Positions 16,676-26,206 of a stretch of DNA of 64,000 bases are shown here, one piece after another (position 1 is the first letter of the stretch; each line of letters opens with the position of its first letter). Source of the DNA: Beijerinckiaceae bacterium (GTDB taxonomy: Bacteria > Pseudomonadota > Alphaproteobacteria > Rhizobiales > Beijerinckiaceae); the NCBI GenBank assembly GCA_019753285.1, contig JAIELD010000005.1, forward strand, positions 1 through 64,000, given 5' to 3'. The position numbers were made by a program, and so were the translations under genes. The notes under the pieces were generated by a model. It was not told the DNA's origin, did no database searches, and saw only the letters and a program-made list of their open reading frames with translations.

Positions 16676-16712
16676 TTAACGACCCGGTAACCATAACTGG
16701 GCAAATTCTGCC
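16676..16712 (+). promoter_or_regulatory. fliF promoter region: CtrA box plus GGCAAA-TGCC element
   Basis: TTAA-N7-GTAACCAT (16676-16694) differs by one base from the full CtrA box TTAA-N7-TTAACCAT. Five nt downstream is GGCAAATTCTGCC (16700-16712). The same pair, in the same order and nearly the same spacing, precedes flhA. A GATTC (GANTC) site is at 16723-16727. Confidence 0.7.
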
Positions 16713-16808
16713 TAGTCGCTCGGATTCTCGAGGCCGCCAGGCCTCCGATCCGCAAAGCGCATGGCCCGAAGGCCGTTCCTTCTCTCCAGACGACGTGCAG
16801 GGTTTCTC

Positions 16809-18422
16809 GTGGACAGCATCATTGACGGATTGAAAAGGCTCGGCGTCCAGCGCCTCGTTGCGATGGCCGCTGTCGTGCTCATTCTCGGCGGCTTCTTCAT
16901 CTATATCGCCATGCGCGTGACGCAGCCGGCGCTGTCGACGCTCTTCACCGATCTTTCCACCTCGGACACCAACTCGATCACCAAGGATCTCGAAGCGAAG
17001 GGCATCAAATATGAGCTGCGCCAGGATGGCGCGACCGTGCTGGTGCCCAAGGACCAGGTGCTGAAGCTGCGCCTCGAGCTTGCAAGCAAGGGCCTGCCGG
17101 CTGGCGGCGGCATCGGCTACGAGATCTTCGACAAGGGCGACAATTTCTCGTCCACCAGCTTTGTCCAGAACGTCAATCATCTGAGAGCGCTCGAAGGCGA
17201 GCTCGTGCGCACCATCCGCAGCCTCGACCGGGTCCAGTCGGCGAGGGTCCATCTCGTGCTGCCGGAGCGCAAGCTGTTCAGCCGCGAGCAGCAGGAGCCG
17301 CGCGCCTCGATCGTGCTCAAGGTGCGCGGCGAGCTCGACGCCGGCCAGATCAGAGCCATTCGACACCTTACGGCCTCCGCCGTCGAGGGCCTGAAGCCGG
17401 AGCGCGTCTCGATCGTCGACGAGGCCGGCCGACTGCTGGCGGACGGGGCGGGCAACGAAACCGACATGACCGTCGTCGCCGCCGAGAAGCAGGGCGCATT
17501 TGAAAAGCGCCTGCGCACCCAGATCGAGGACATCATCGCCAGCGTCGTCGGACGCGGCCGCGCCAGGGTCCAGGTCGCGGCGGACATCGACTTCAACCGC
17601 GTGCAGCAGACCTCCGAAACCTATGACCCCGAAAGCCGCGTCGTGCGCTCGACCCAGACCCGCAACGAGGCGCAGCTCACCTCGGAGGCCAAGGATGGCA
17701 CGGTCTCGGTTTCCAACGAGCTGCCGGCCGCGCAGCAGCAGAACAACCAGACCGGGGCCAACACCAAGGAAAACACGCAGAAGAGCGAAGAGACCATCAA
17801 CTACGAGATCTCCCGCACGACCCGCACCGAGACGATCGAGGGCGGCCGCGTCAAGAAACTCTCCGTCGCGGTGCTGGTCGATGGCGTCTACGCGAAGGGC
17901 GCGGATGGCGAGTTCGGCTACCAGCCGCGCACGCAGGAGGAGATCGACCGCATCCAGACGCTGGTGCGCACGGCCATGGGCTATGACAAGAGCCGCGGCG
18001 ACCAGCTCGAAGTGGTGAACCTGCGCTTTGCCGAAGCGCCCGCGGCGGATGCCGGCAAGGAGCTCTCCTTCCTCGAAAAACTGTTCTCCTTCTCGAAGGA
18101 CGACACGCTGCGGCTCGCGGAGCTTGGCGTCTTCGCGGTGCTCACGCTGCTCGTGCTCTTCCTCGTCGTCCGCCCGTTGCTGAAGCAGGTCGTCGCGCCC
18201 GAGGTCTTCCGCAAGGCTCTGCCTGGCTTCATGCAGGGAGCGGGCGTCGAAGGCGTCGAAGGCCAGATCGCGCAGATCGCGCCCTCGACCGAAATGGTCG
18301 AGTTCTCGCAACTGAACGGCGCGCTCAAGGCGTCCACCGTCGATCAGGTCGGGCAGATGGTGCAGAACAATCCGCAGGAGACCATCGCGGTCCTGCGCAA
18401 CTGGATCCACGGAGCGGCTTGA
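16809..18422 (+). CDS. fliF: Flagellar MS-ring protein FliF
   Basis: About 537 residues forming the inner-membrane MS ring. There is an N-terminal membrane helix (LVAMAAVVLILGGFFIYIAM), the periplasmic ring-building domains (KGIKYELRQDGATVLVP, GYEIFDKGDNFSSTSFVQNV, ARVHLVLPERKLFSREQQEP), and a second membrane helix near residue 455 (LAELGVFAVLTLLVLFLVV). The C-terminal FliG-binding tail is acidic and Gln/Asn-rich. The start chosen is the GTG at 16809 (VDSIIDGLKRLG), because FliF proteins begin just before the LKxLG segment and CAGGG lies upstream. An ATG at 16761 would add 16 Arg-rich residues. fliG follows by 3 bp. Confidence 0.93.
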   Translation: MDSIIDGLKRLGVQRLVAMAAVVLILGGFFIYIAMRVTQPALSTLFTDLSTSDTNSITKDLEAKGIKYELRQDGATVLVPKDQVLKLRLELASKGLPAGGGIGYEIFDKGDNFSSTSFVQNVNHLRALEGELVRTIRSLDRVQSARVHLVLPERKLFSREQQEPRASIVLKVRGELDAGQIRAIRHLTASAVEGLKPERVSIVDEAGRLLADGAGNETDMTVVAAEKQGAFEKRLRTQIEDIIASVVGRGRARVQVAADIDFNRVQQTSETYDPESRVVRSTQTRNEAQLTSEAKDGTVSVSNELPAAQQQNNQTGANTKENTQKSEETINYEISRTTRTETIEGGRVKKLSVAVLVDGVYAKGADGEFGYQPRTQEEIDRIQTLVRTAMGYDKSRGDQLEVVNLRFAEAPAADAGKELSFLEKLFSFSKDDTLRLAELGVFAVLTLLVLFLVVRPLLKQVVAPEVFRKALPGFMQGAGVEGVEGQIAQIAPSTEMVEFSQLNGALKASTVDQVGQMVQNNPQETIAVLRNWIHGAA

Positions 18423-18425
18423 GCC

Positions 18426-19490
18426 ATGGCGTATTCCCGCATTACCGAAACCTTCGACGCCAACAATCAGGCCGTCGCGACCGTCAAGATCCCGCGCAAG
18501 CTCGTCGGAGCGGAAAAGGCCGCGGTCGTGCTTCTCGTCCTCGGCGACAAGTACGGCGGTCCGGTCTGGACCGGCCTCGACGATGACGAAATCCGCACGG
18601 TCTCCCTCGCCATGTCCGGCCTCGGCAATCTCGAGGCCGAGGAGGTCGAAAAGCTCCTGCTCGAATTCATGAGCAAGATGTCGGCAGGCGGCGCGGTCAC
18701 CGGAGATTTCGACCGGACCGAGATCCTGCTCGCCAAGCTCCTTCCGAAGGAGCGGGCCACCGGCATCATGGAGGAAATCCGCGGTCCTGCAGGCCGCAAC
18801 ATGTGGCAGAAGCTCTCGAACATCCAGGATCAGGTGCTCGCGACCTATTTGAAGAACGAGTATCCGCAGACGGTCGCCGTGATCCTGTCCAAGATCAAGA
18901 CGGACCACGCGGCCCGCGTCCTCTCGATCCTGCCGGACGAGTTCGCACTCGACGTGGTGCAGCGCATGCTGAAGATGGAGGCCGTGCAGAAGGACGTCCT
19001 CGACCGCATCGAGGAGACGCTCCGCACCGAGTTCATCGGCAACCTCTCGACGACGCATCGCCGCGATTCGCACGAGCTGATGGCCGACATCTTCAACACC
19101 TTCGACCGCCAGACCGAGACGCGCTTCCTCAGCCAGCTCGACGAGAAGAGCCGCGACTCGGCCTCCAAGATCAGGTCGCTGATGTTCACCTTCGATGATC
19201 TCACCAAGCTCGATCCGGCTTCGATCCAGACGCTGTTGCGCAACACGGAGAAGGATGCGCTGGCGATCGCGCTGAAGGGCGCCTCGGAGCCGGTGCGCAC
19301 CTTCTTCCTCGGCAACATGTCGAAGCGCGCCGCCGCCAACCTGATCGACGAGATGGGCGGCATGGGGCCGGTGCGGCTGAAGGAGGTCGACGAGGCGCAG
19401 ACTGGCATGGTCAACAAGGCCAAAGACCTCGCCGCGCGCGGCGAGATCATGATCTCGAAGAACCGCGCCGAAGACGAACTGGTCTACTAG
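18426..19490 (+). CDS. fliG: Flagellar motor switch protein FliG
   Basis: A 354-residue C-ring protein that binds FliF and transmits torque from the stator. The N-terminal domain has GAEKAAVVLLVLGDKYGG. The middle domain carries the conserved NEYPQTVAVILSKIKTDHAARVLS. The C-terminal domain has DKSRDSASKIRSLMFTFDDL-type sequence with charged residues, and FFLGNMSKRAAANLIDEMGG. It lies in the fliF-fliG-fliH-fliN-flbD operon. Confidence 0.96.
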   Translation: MAYSRITETFDANNQAVATVKIPRKLVGAEKAAVVLLVLGDKYGGPVWTGLDDDEIRTVSLAMSGLGNLEAEEVEKLLLEFMSKMSAGGAVTGDFDRTEILLAKLLPKERATGIMEEIRGPAGRNMWQKLSNIQDQVLATYLKNEYPQTVAVILSKIKTDHAARVLSILPDEFALDVVQRMLKMEAVQKDVLDRIEETLRTEFIGNLSTTHRRDSHELMADIFNTFDRQTETRFLSQLDEKSRDSASKIRSLMFTFDDLTKLDPASIQTLLRNTEKDALAIALKGASEPVRTFFLGNMSKRAAANLIDEMGGMGPVRLKEVDEAQTGMVNKAKDLAARGEIMISKNRAEDELVY

Positions 19491-19497
19491 GACGCCC

Positions 19498-20163
19498 ATG
19501 ACGATGACCGGATTCAAGAAATTCAGCTTCGAGCGCGAATTCGACAGGGGCAGCACCTCGCCCATCGTGCAGAAGCAGCCGGAGCCAACGCTCGCCATGA
19601 GCGAACACGAGGCGGCGCTGCGCGAGGCAGAGGCCAAAGCCTTTCTGCGCGGCCATGTGGAGGGCGCCGCCGCCGCAAGGCTCGAAGAGGAGGCGCGGCT
19701 CGCCCGCGCTCTGGAGGGCATGACCGCCGTGCTCCGGCAGAGCGCCGAGCGGCTCGGCCATATCGAAACGCAGGCGAGCGGCGAGGCGCTGCGCTTCGCC
19801 ATCGAATTTGCCGGCATGCTGTCAGGTTCGCTGGTCGCCGAGCGGCCGATCGGGCCGATCGCGGCGGCGGCGCGCCAGGTGTTCGGCGATCTCAGAGGCG
19901 TGCCGCATGTGGCGGTGCGCGTCGCCCCCGATCTGGTGGAGCCTGCACGCGAGGCGCTGTCCCGCATCGCGCGGGAGATCGGCCTCGACGCCAAGATGAT
20001 CGTGCTCGGCGAGCCGGAGATCGCAACCGGCGATTGCCGCATCGAATGGGCCGATGGCGGCATCGTTCGCGATCAGGCGCTGCTCAAATCGAAACTGGAC
20101 GACGCCGTGACCCGCGCGCTCGCCCAACCGCCCCATTTTGCTGAACAAGGGATCGAGCCATGA
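19498..20163 (+). CDS. fliH: Flagellar assembly protein FliH (export ATPase regulator)
   Basis: A 221-residue protein. A variable N-terminus is followed by an Ala/Glu-rich helical segment with HEAALREAEAKAFLRGHVEG and a C-terminal domain (AVRVAPDLVEPAREALSRIA, GEPEIATGDCRIEWADGG). DCRIEWxxGG is a recognisable FliH/YscL C-terminal signature. FliH binds the FliI ATPase and docks it at the C-ring through FliN, encoded next. fliI itself is distant, at 30.9-32.3 kb. The stop codon overlaps the fliN start. Confidence 0.85.
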   Translation: MTMTGFKKFSFEREFDRGSTSPIVQKQPEPTLAMSEHEAALREAEAKAFLRGHVEGAAAARLEEEARLARALEGMTAVLRQSAERLGHIETQASGEALRFAIEFAGMLSGSLVAERPIGPIAAAARQVFGDLRGVPHVAVRVAPDLVEPAREALSRIAREIGLDAKMIVLGEPEIATGDCRIEWADGGIVRDQALLKSKLDDAVTRALAQPPHFAEQGIEP

Positions 20164-20516
20164 ACGAGACAGACCTCCCGCTCCCCGATCTGGAGAACCA
20201 GACCGGCCTCACCAGTCCCTCGCAGGACATCGCCGCCATGCTGAAGGCCGACAGCTTCAGCGGCGCCAAGACCGCCGCCGATCTTGAGCATGTGTTCGAC
20301 GTGCCCGTGAACGTCGCCGCCGTGCTCGGCCGCACCACGCTCGATGTCGGCGACCTGATGCAGCTCGCGCCGGGCCAGGTGCTTGAGCTCGACCGCAAGG
20401 TCGGCGAGGCGATCGACATCTACGTCAACGACCGGCTCGTCGCGCGCGGCGAAGTCGTGCTCGTCGAGGAGAAGCTCGGCGTGACGATGACGGAAATCAT
20501 CAAGGCGGATCGCTGA
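20160..20516 (+). CDS. fliN: Flagellar motor switch protein FliN
   Basis: A 118-residue protein with a single SpoA/surface-antigen domain: VFDVPVNVAAVLGRTTLDVG, LMQLAPGQVLELDRKVGE and AIDIYVNDRLVARGEVVLVE, the classic FliN core. It forms the lower C-ring, binds CheY-P and docks FliH. The N-terminal ~45 residues are variable. It overlaps fliH by 4 bp (ATGA). Confidence 0.95.
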   Translation: MNETDLPLPDLENQTGLTSPSQDIAAMLKADSFSGAKTAADLEHVFDVPVNVAAVLGRTTLDVGDLMQLAPGQVLELDRKVGEAIDIYVNDRLVARGEVVLVEEKLGVTMTEIIKADR

Positions 20517-20551
20517 CACCGTTTGCACAAGTCCATTCAAGGTAGATGACC

Positions 20552-21919
20552 ATGCGGCTTCTCATAGTCGGCACTCTCAAGGGCGAACTGATCACCGCAG
20601 CCAAGATGGCGCGCGAGCGCGGCGCCACGGTGACTCAGGTCGATGCGCTGGAGCCCGCCCTGATGCATCTGCGCGCGGGGCGCGGCGCGGATCTCATCAT
20701 GGCCGACATCGCGATCGACATTCGCGCGCTCGTCGATGCCATGACGGCGGAGATGATGAGCGTTCCTGTCGTCGCCTGCGGCACCGGCACAGACGCGAAA
20801 GCCGCCGTCGCCGCCATTCATGCAGGCGCGAAAGAGTATATCCCGCTGCCGCCTGACGCGGATCTCATCGCCGCCGTGCTGGAGGCCGTCTCCCGCGACA
20901 ATTCGAGCCTCGTCTACCGCGATCCGGCGATGGACAAGCTCGTGAAGCTCGCGACGCAGATCGCGGCTTCGGAAGCCAGCGTTCTCATCACTGGCGAAAG
21001 CGGCGTCGGCAAGGAGGTGATCGCCAAGCTGGTGCATGCGAAGTCAAAGCGCGCGCAGAAGCCGTTCATTTCCGTCAACTGTGCGGCGATCCCTGAAAAC
21101 CTGCTCGAATCCGAGCTATTCGGCCATGAGAAGGGCTCGTTCACCGGGGCGCTCGCCCGCCGCATCGGCAAGTTCGAGGAAGCGACCGGCGGCACGCTGC
21201 TGCTCGATGAAATTTCGGAGATGGACGTCCGCCTGCAGGCCAAGCTGCTGCGCGCCATCCAGGAGCGCATCATCGATCGCGTCGGCGGCACCAAGCCCGT
21301 GCCCGTCGACATCCGCATCATCGCGACCTCGAACCGCAACCTCGGCGAGGCCGTGCGCGAAGGTTCGTTCCGCGAGGACCTGCTCTACCGCCTCAACGTC
21401 GTCAATCTGCGCATTCCGCCGCTGCGCGAGCGCACGGGCGACATAATCGAACTCGCCGGCTTCTTTGCGAAGAAATACGCCGAGATCAACGGCGTGCCCA
21501 AACGGCCGATCTCGCATGACGCCAAACGCGTGCTGCTCGCAAACCCGTGGCGCGGCAACGTCCGCGAACTCGAAAACACCATCCACCGCGCCGTTCTGCT
21601 GGCCGACGGGCTGGAGATCGGACCGGATGCGATCGTACCGCCGGACGGCGACGCCTATACGAGCAACGCCGTGTCGAGCCCGGCCGCAAAGGCTGCTCAG
21701 GCGGCGGAAGTCGCAACCCGCGCGCTCGTCGGCCGCAACCTCGCCGATGTGGAGCGCGAACTCATCCTCGACACGCTCGACCACTGCCTCGGCAACCGCA
21801 CGCATGCGGCCAAGATCCTTGGCATCTCGATCCGCACGCTGCGCAACAAGCTGCATGAATATGTAGGCGACGGCGTCGACGTGGCGGAGCCCGGACAGGC
21901 CAGGGTCAACGTCGCCTGA
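20552..21919 (+). CDS. flbD: Sigma-54-dependent flagellar regulator FlbD
   Basis: About 455 residues. The N-terminal receiver-like domain (about 1-115) is atypical: it starts RLLIVGTLKGE and lacks the Asp/Glu pair of true receivers, as in Caulobacter FlbD. The AAA+ domain (about 125-350) has Walker A GESGVGKE, the sigma-54 contact loop as GSFTGA rather than GAFTGA, Walker B GGTLLLDEI, and RNVRELEN-type sensor sequence. A Fis-type helix-turn-helix (NRTHAAKILGISIRTLRNKL) ends the protein. It activates late RpoN-dependent flagellar genes and, in Caulobacter, represses fliF. The ATG at 20552 has AAGG at better spacing than the one at 20546. Confidence 0.93.
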   Translation: MRLLIVGTLKGELITAAKMARERGATVTQVDALEPALMHLRAGRGADLIMADIAIDIRALVDAMTAEMMSVPVVACGTGTDAKAAVAAIHAGAKEYIPLPPDADLIAAVLEAVSRDNSSLVYRDPAMDKLVKLATQIAASEASVLITGESGVGKEVIAKLVHAKSKRAQKPFISVNCAAIPENLLESELFGHEKGSFTGALARRIGKFEEATGGTLLLDEISEMDVRLQAKLLRAIQERIIDRVGGTKPVPVDIRIIATSNRNLGEAVREGSFREDLLYRLNVVNLRIPPLRERTGDIIELAGFFAKKYAEINGVPKRPISHDAKRVLLANPWRGNVRELENTIHRAVLLADGLEIGPDAIVPPDGDAYTSNAVSSPAAKAAQAAEVATRALVGRNLADVERELILDTLDHCLGNRTHAAKILGISIRTLRNKLHEYVGDGVDVAEPGQARVNVA

Positions 21920-22030
21920 TCGTCGAAGATCGCTGCGTTTGATCTGAAAATGAATGATTAAAGCTTTACCGCGCCGCCTGTAGACATAGAGTCGCAGCTT
22001 CTCAGCACATCTGAAGAGTCTTTCCAAACT

Positions 22031-22052
22031 ACTGTGGTCAAAAGACCATAGT
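22031..22052. promoter_or_regulatory. Inverted repeat upstream of the outer-membrane protein gene
   Basis: ACTGTGGTC and GACCATAGT form a 9-bp inverted repeat (one mismatch) around AAAA, about 63 bp upstream of the start codon. It could be an operator or a 5' leader hairpin. No binding protein is inferred. Confidence 0.45.
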
Positions 22053-22114
22053 GAATTACTTGCGTCCGCTGTAGGTAGTTTCTACCGGGGGGTAACAGCA
22101 GAGGCAACTTCAGC

Positions 22115-22942
22115 ATGACAAAGCTTTCCCTTCTTTCCACCGCCATGGCGCTCGTTTTTGCCGGCGGCGCAGCGGCGGCTGACCTCGGTCGTCGCGCACC
22201 CGCTCCGGTGATCCCGATCATCCCGGTCTTTTCCTGGACCGGCCTTTATGTCGGCGTCAGCGGCGGCTACAGCTTCGGCTCCAATACGACGGTCTCCACG
22301 ACCGGCCAGGCTGTTGCCAACATCAACAACGTCAATGGCGGCGCGCGCCCCGGCGCTGTATCGCTCGATCGTGACGGGTTCCTGATCGGCGGCGGCATCG
22401 GCTACAATTATCAGTTCCCGAACAGGGTGGTCGTCGGCATCGAGGGCGACATCTCCTACACCGACCTCGGAAACGCTCGAACGGTCAACTCGGCACCGCT
22501 CGCTCCCGCCGTTGGCACCTTGACCAACCGGTATTTCTCGAGCCTCGACTACCTCGCAACCGTTCGCGGACGCATCGGCTACGCCGTGTTCGATCGCGGC
22601 TTGCTCTATGCCACCGGCGGTCTTGCGCTGGGCGAAGTCTCCAACGCAGCCGCCTTCTTCGGCACAGCGCCCGGCAACCTTCAGTTCACCGGCCGCCGCA
22701 GCAGCACGGAAGTCGGCTTTACGGTCGGCGGCGGTTTCGAGTACGCCTTCACCAACAACCTGACCGCCAAGATCGAGTATCTCTATTACGATCTCGGCTC
22801 GAAAACCGTCGCGGTCAACGTCATTCCTGGCTCGGGTGGCGGCGGCACAGGCTACAACGTCCGCTTCAACAATGACGGGCACATCGTGCGCGCCGGCCTG
22901 AATTACAAATTCAGCAGCGGCAACAGCCTGTTTGGCCTTTGA
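22115..22942 (+). CDS. Omp25/Omp31-type outer-membrane beta-barrel protein
   Basis: A 275-residue protein. A signal peptide (LSLLSTAMALVFAGGAAAAD) is followed by a beta-barrel with alternating aromatic/hydrophobic strands: FSWTGLYVGVSGGYSFG, FLIGGGIGYNYQF, DYLATVRGRIGYAVFDRGLL, LTAKIEYLYYDLG and RAGLNYKF. DYLATVRGRIGYA and LLYATGGLA are family hallmarks in Rhizobiales. It is a structural surface protein. It is monocistronic with a strong terminator. Its position between flbD and flhA has no obvious flagellar meaning. Confidence 0.9.
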   Translation: MTKLSLLSTAMALVFAGGAAAADLGRRAPAPVIPIIPVFSWTGLYVGVSGGYSFGSNTTVSTTGQAVANINNVNGGARPGAVSLDRDGFLIGGGIGYNYQFPNRVVVGIEGDISYTDLGNARTVNSAPLAPAVGTLTNRYFSSLDYLATVRGRIGYAVFDRGLLYATGGLALGEVSNAAAFFGTAPGNLQFTGRRSSTEVGFTVGGGFEYAFTNNLTAKIEYLYYDLGSKTVAVNVIPGSGGGGTGYNVRFNNDGHIVRAGLNYKFSSGNSLFGL

Positions 22943-22960
22943 TCCTTACTGATTGATCGG

Positions 22961-22993
22961 AAATGCCCCGGACAGGTGCCGGGGCATTTTTTT
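22961..22993 (+). terminator. Rho-independent terminator of the outer-membrane protein gene
   Basis: AAATGCCCCGG pairs with CCGGGGCATTT (11 bp) around a 7-nt loop, followed by T residues. It lies 18 bp after the stop codon and just before the end of the convergent FkbM gene, so it may also slow that transcript. Confidence 0.9.
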
Positions 22994-23939
22994 AAAAATC
23001 ATCGTCATGGATCTGCCCGCCATCGAAGCCGCAGGCGATTCGCCCGAGCGCCAGCCTGCCGGCTTCACTCGTGAAATAATCGGCGAGCGCGGTTTTATCG
23101 GCTTCCGAGCCGTTTCGCGCCACCGTGACGAGTGCGGCGAGCAGCGCCGGATCGAGCATGGGCAGACTCGCCCATAGCCCTCGGGCAAGATCGCGCGACA
23201 GACCGTGCTCGGGATGCTCGGCGTTGAACGGCGCACGACCGATTTCGTACATGTGGGTCGCCGCCTGCCAATCGGCGCGGCCTGCCGCGAACGACGCGAG
23301 CAGCTCTGGATGCTCATTCGCGACATAGAACCGGTTCAGCGTGTCGAACAACGCAAATGAATAGCCTTGCGCCAGCAAGAAGGGCTCGAATACCTCCCAT
23401 GCAGGAAGGTTCGTTCCTGGCGCGATCGCTTCGAGCACGATGATCTTGGGGCGGAAGCGCCGCCAGTCATTGCCCTTGAGCACGGCCAGCTCCGCGCCTT
23501 CGACGTCCACTTTCAGGAAATCGATGGCGATGACGCCATGGCGCTCGCACAGTTCGGCAAGCGTCAGCATCGGGGCCGAGACGATCCGCGGTTGCTCGCC
23601 GAGATGGAGGGCAGCGGAGGCGCTGTCAGCAACCGTGCTCGAGAGCCCGTGGAAGCGGTCGAAGACATGGAAATCCGCTGCGCCCGGTGTTTCGCCGATC
23701 AGCACTGCCTCGCAGATGTCGCGCGGGCGCAGCAGCGGATAGAGGGCGGCGAGCTTCTCCTGCGGTTCGACGACGATACCGCTCCAGCCGCGCTCGTAAA
23801 ACCAGAGCGAGACATTGTCGGCGATCGGGTGCCCGCCGCCAATGTCGATGTAGAAGCCGGCCTCCTGCCCCGCAAAGGCGAGCGCGAGCTGGAAATCCTC
23901 GAGGTTCTGGCTGTAGGAAAGGGGCTTTCCGCGCATCAT
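22992..23939 (-). CDS. FkbM-family methyltransferase
   Basis: About 315 residues. The N-terminal part is YSQNLEDFQLALAF and FYIDIGGGHPIADNVSLWFY, where DIGGG is SAM motif I. This is followed by GWSGIVVEPQ, then DFLKVDVEGAELAVLKGNDW, the FkbM signature. The last ~100 residues are an extra helical region. FkbM enzymes O-methylate sugars in polysaccharides, lipids or secondary metabolites. The start at 23939 overlaps the acyltransferase stop (ATGA), so the two act in one operon. The substrate is unknown; a surface glycan or flagellin glycan is possible. Confidence 0.88.
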   Translation of the reverse strand: MMRGKPLSYSQNLEDFQLALAFAGQEAGFYIDIGGGHPIADNVSLWFYERGWSGIVVEPQEKLAALYPLLRPRDICEAVLIGETPGAADFHVFDRFHGLSSTVADSASAALHLGEQPRIVSAPMLTLAELCERHGVIAIDFLKVDVEGAELAVLKGNDWRRFRPKIIVLEAIAPGTNLPAWEVFEPFLLAQGYSFALFDTLNRFYVANEHPELLASFAAGRADWQAATHMYEIGRAPFNAEHPEHGLSRDLARGLWASLPMLDPALLAALVTVARNGSEADKTALADYFTSEAGRLALGRIACGFDGGQIHDDDF

Positions 23940-24985
23940 GCCGCCACCGCTGGCGTCCGCGCCACGCGGCTTTTGAGCAGGCGCAGCAGCGGCTTTTCGC
24001 AGAAGATGTGAAAGGCGACGCCGAAGAGAATCGAGAAGCCGGCACAGCTCGCAACAAGCGCCGCATCCGAGACATAGGCCGACAGATGCAGCGCGCTCCA
24101 GCCCTTGCCGACCGCGCCAACGACGAAATAATGCGTGAGGTAGATCGCATAGGACGCGTTTCCGAGGAGCACGAGCCAGTCGATCCGCCGCGTGAGCCCA
24201 CGCCTTTCCATGAAGACGCCGCCCGCGACCATCAGAGCGCAGGGCACGCCCCACATCAGCACGCGTGATGGCGACGTGCGGATGACGGGCCAGACCTGCG
24301 CGATCGCGACAAGAAGCATGAGCCCGGCAAGCCCGATTGCGAGGGATTGCCATGCAGCCGGAACATGGCGATTGACGACGAGCCAGCCGATCGCCATGCC
24401 GAAGATGAATTCGACCATCAGCGGCATCGTGTAGAATTGGTAAAGAATGTTCGGCGACGGCAGCGCCAGCCCTGCTACGACAAGCCCGACGAGCACGGAC
24501 GAGACGAGCGCGATCCTGAACCGGGGCGGCGCGGTCAACGCGATGGCAAAAAGCCCGTAGAACAGAATTTCGTAATTCAGCGTCCAGCCGGGCGGATAAA
24601 GCGGCGTGGTGTCGAACAGCGTGCCGTCCGGCCACGGCACGAACAGCAGCGACGTCATCAAATGCCCGATCTTGAGCGGATGGCTGTCGAAAATACCCGG
24701 CTTCGCCACGATGAGCGCCGCGGTGCCGAGAGTCACGATCCAATAGGGCGGCGCGATGCGCAAAAGCCGCTCTTCGATGAACTTGAATGCGCTCACCGTT
24801 CTGCCGCTGGTGATGTAGACCATGATGAAGCCGCTGATCGCGAAGAACAGATCGACGCCGGCAGCTCCGATCTCGAAAGAGTGGCCGATATCGTCCCGCC
24901 CCACGCGCTCGATGAGCTGGCTCGTATGGTTGAGCACCACCATCAATGCTGCGATGAAGCGCAGATATTGAACGTTGAGCAGCAT
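23936..24985 (-). CDS. Acyltransferase 3 family membrane protein (OafA/ExoZ type)
   Basis: A 349-residue polytopic protein. It begins MLLNVQYLRFIAALMVVLNH, with the catalytic-type His of the family, then GVDLFFAISGFIMVYIT and ERLLRIAPPYWIVT. About ten membrane segments follow. It transfers O-acyl groups (acetyl, succinyl) to exported sugars in the inner membrane. The start at 24985 is chosen because the family begins with this helix; the longer frame is Arg-rich and not family-like. It is followed by the FkbM gene, suggesting that both decorate one surface glycan. Confidence 0.9.
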   Translation of the reverse strand: MLLNVQYLRFIAALMVVLNHTSQLIERVGRDDIGHSFEIGAAGVDLFFAISGFIMVYITSGRTVSAFKFIEERLLRIAPPYWIVTLGTAALIVAKPGIFDSHPLKIGHLMTSLLFVPWPDGTLFDTTPLYPPGWTLNYEILFYGLFAIALTAPPRFRIALVSSVLVGLVVAGLALPSPNILYQFYTMPLMVEFIFGMAIGWLVVNRHVPAAWQSLAIGLAGLMLLVAIAQVWPVIRTSPSRVLMWGVPCALMVAGGVFMERRGLTRRIDWLVLLGNASYAIYLTHYFVVGAVGKGWSALHLSAYVSDAALVASCAGFSILFGVAFHIFCEKPLLRLLKSRVARTPAVAA

Positions 24986-25062
24986 GGATGAACCGTTGAC
25001 TTGGTTAAAGTTTGATTTACGCCGGCGCTCGCCCGGCGGGCAACCGGAACCGCTCGACAAGG

Positions 25063-26040
<978 letters not shown>

Positions 26041-26111
26041 CGACGAAGTCATTCCACCGAAATGCGCAATCAGCAAGCCGTTCGGCATGCGGATGTCTTT
26101 CCGTCAGAAAA

Positions 26112-26149
26112 CTAACCGAACGTTAACCATACACTAGGCAAAACTTGCC
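26112..26149 (+). promoter_or_regulatory. flhA promoter region: CtrA box plus GGCAAA-TTGCC element
   Basis: CTAA-N7-TTAACCAT (26112-26130) matches the CtrA consensus TTAA-N7-TTAACCAT with one mismatch. Six nt downstream is GGCAAAACTTGCC (26137-26149), an inverted repeat. The same arrangement precedes fliF. The region sits 57 bp upstream of the flhA start. Confidence 0.75.
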
Positions 26150-26206
26150 GGGTGCATCCCGTTTCGGGACGCATGAGCCCATTGGCACATCCCGCGCAGG
26201 ACCGTC

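Noticed and set aside
16700-16712. Possible sigma-54 promoter before fliF
   Set aside because: The GG to GC spacing is 9 nt, not 10, and a CtrA box lies at the right place; the flhA counterpart has spacing 8. A sigma-70/CtrA-type promoter fits better.
16662-20063. A 1133-codon minus-strand frame across fliF-fliG-fliH
   Set aside because: It is a GC-bias shadow: composition is Arg/Asp/His-rich with no domain, and the plus strand has intact flagellar genes.
22992-24743. A 583-codon frame joining the FkbM gene with upstream sequence
   Set aside because: The part before 23939 is Arg/His-rich and antisense-like within the acyltransferase gene, which has clear membrane helices in another frame; only the FkbM part is supported.
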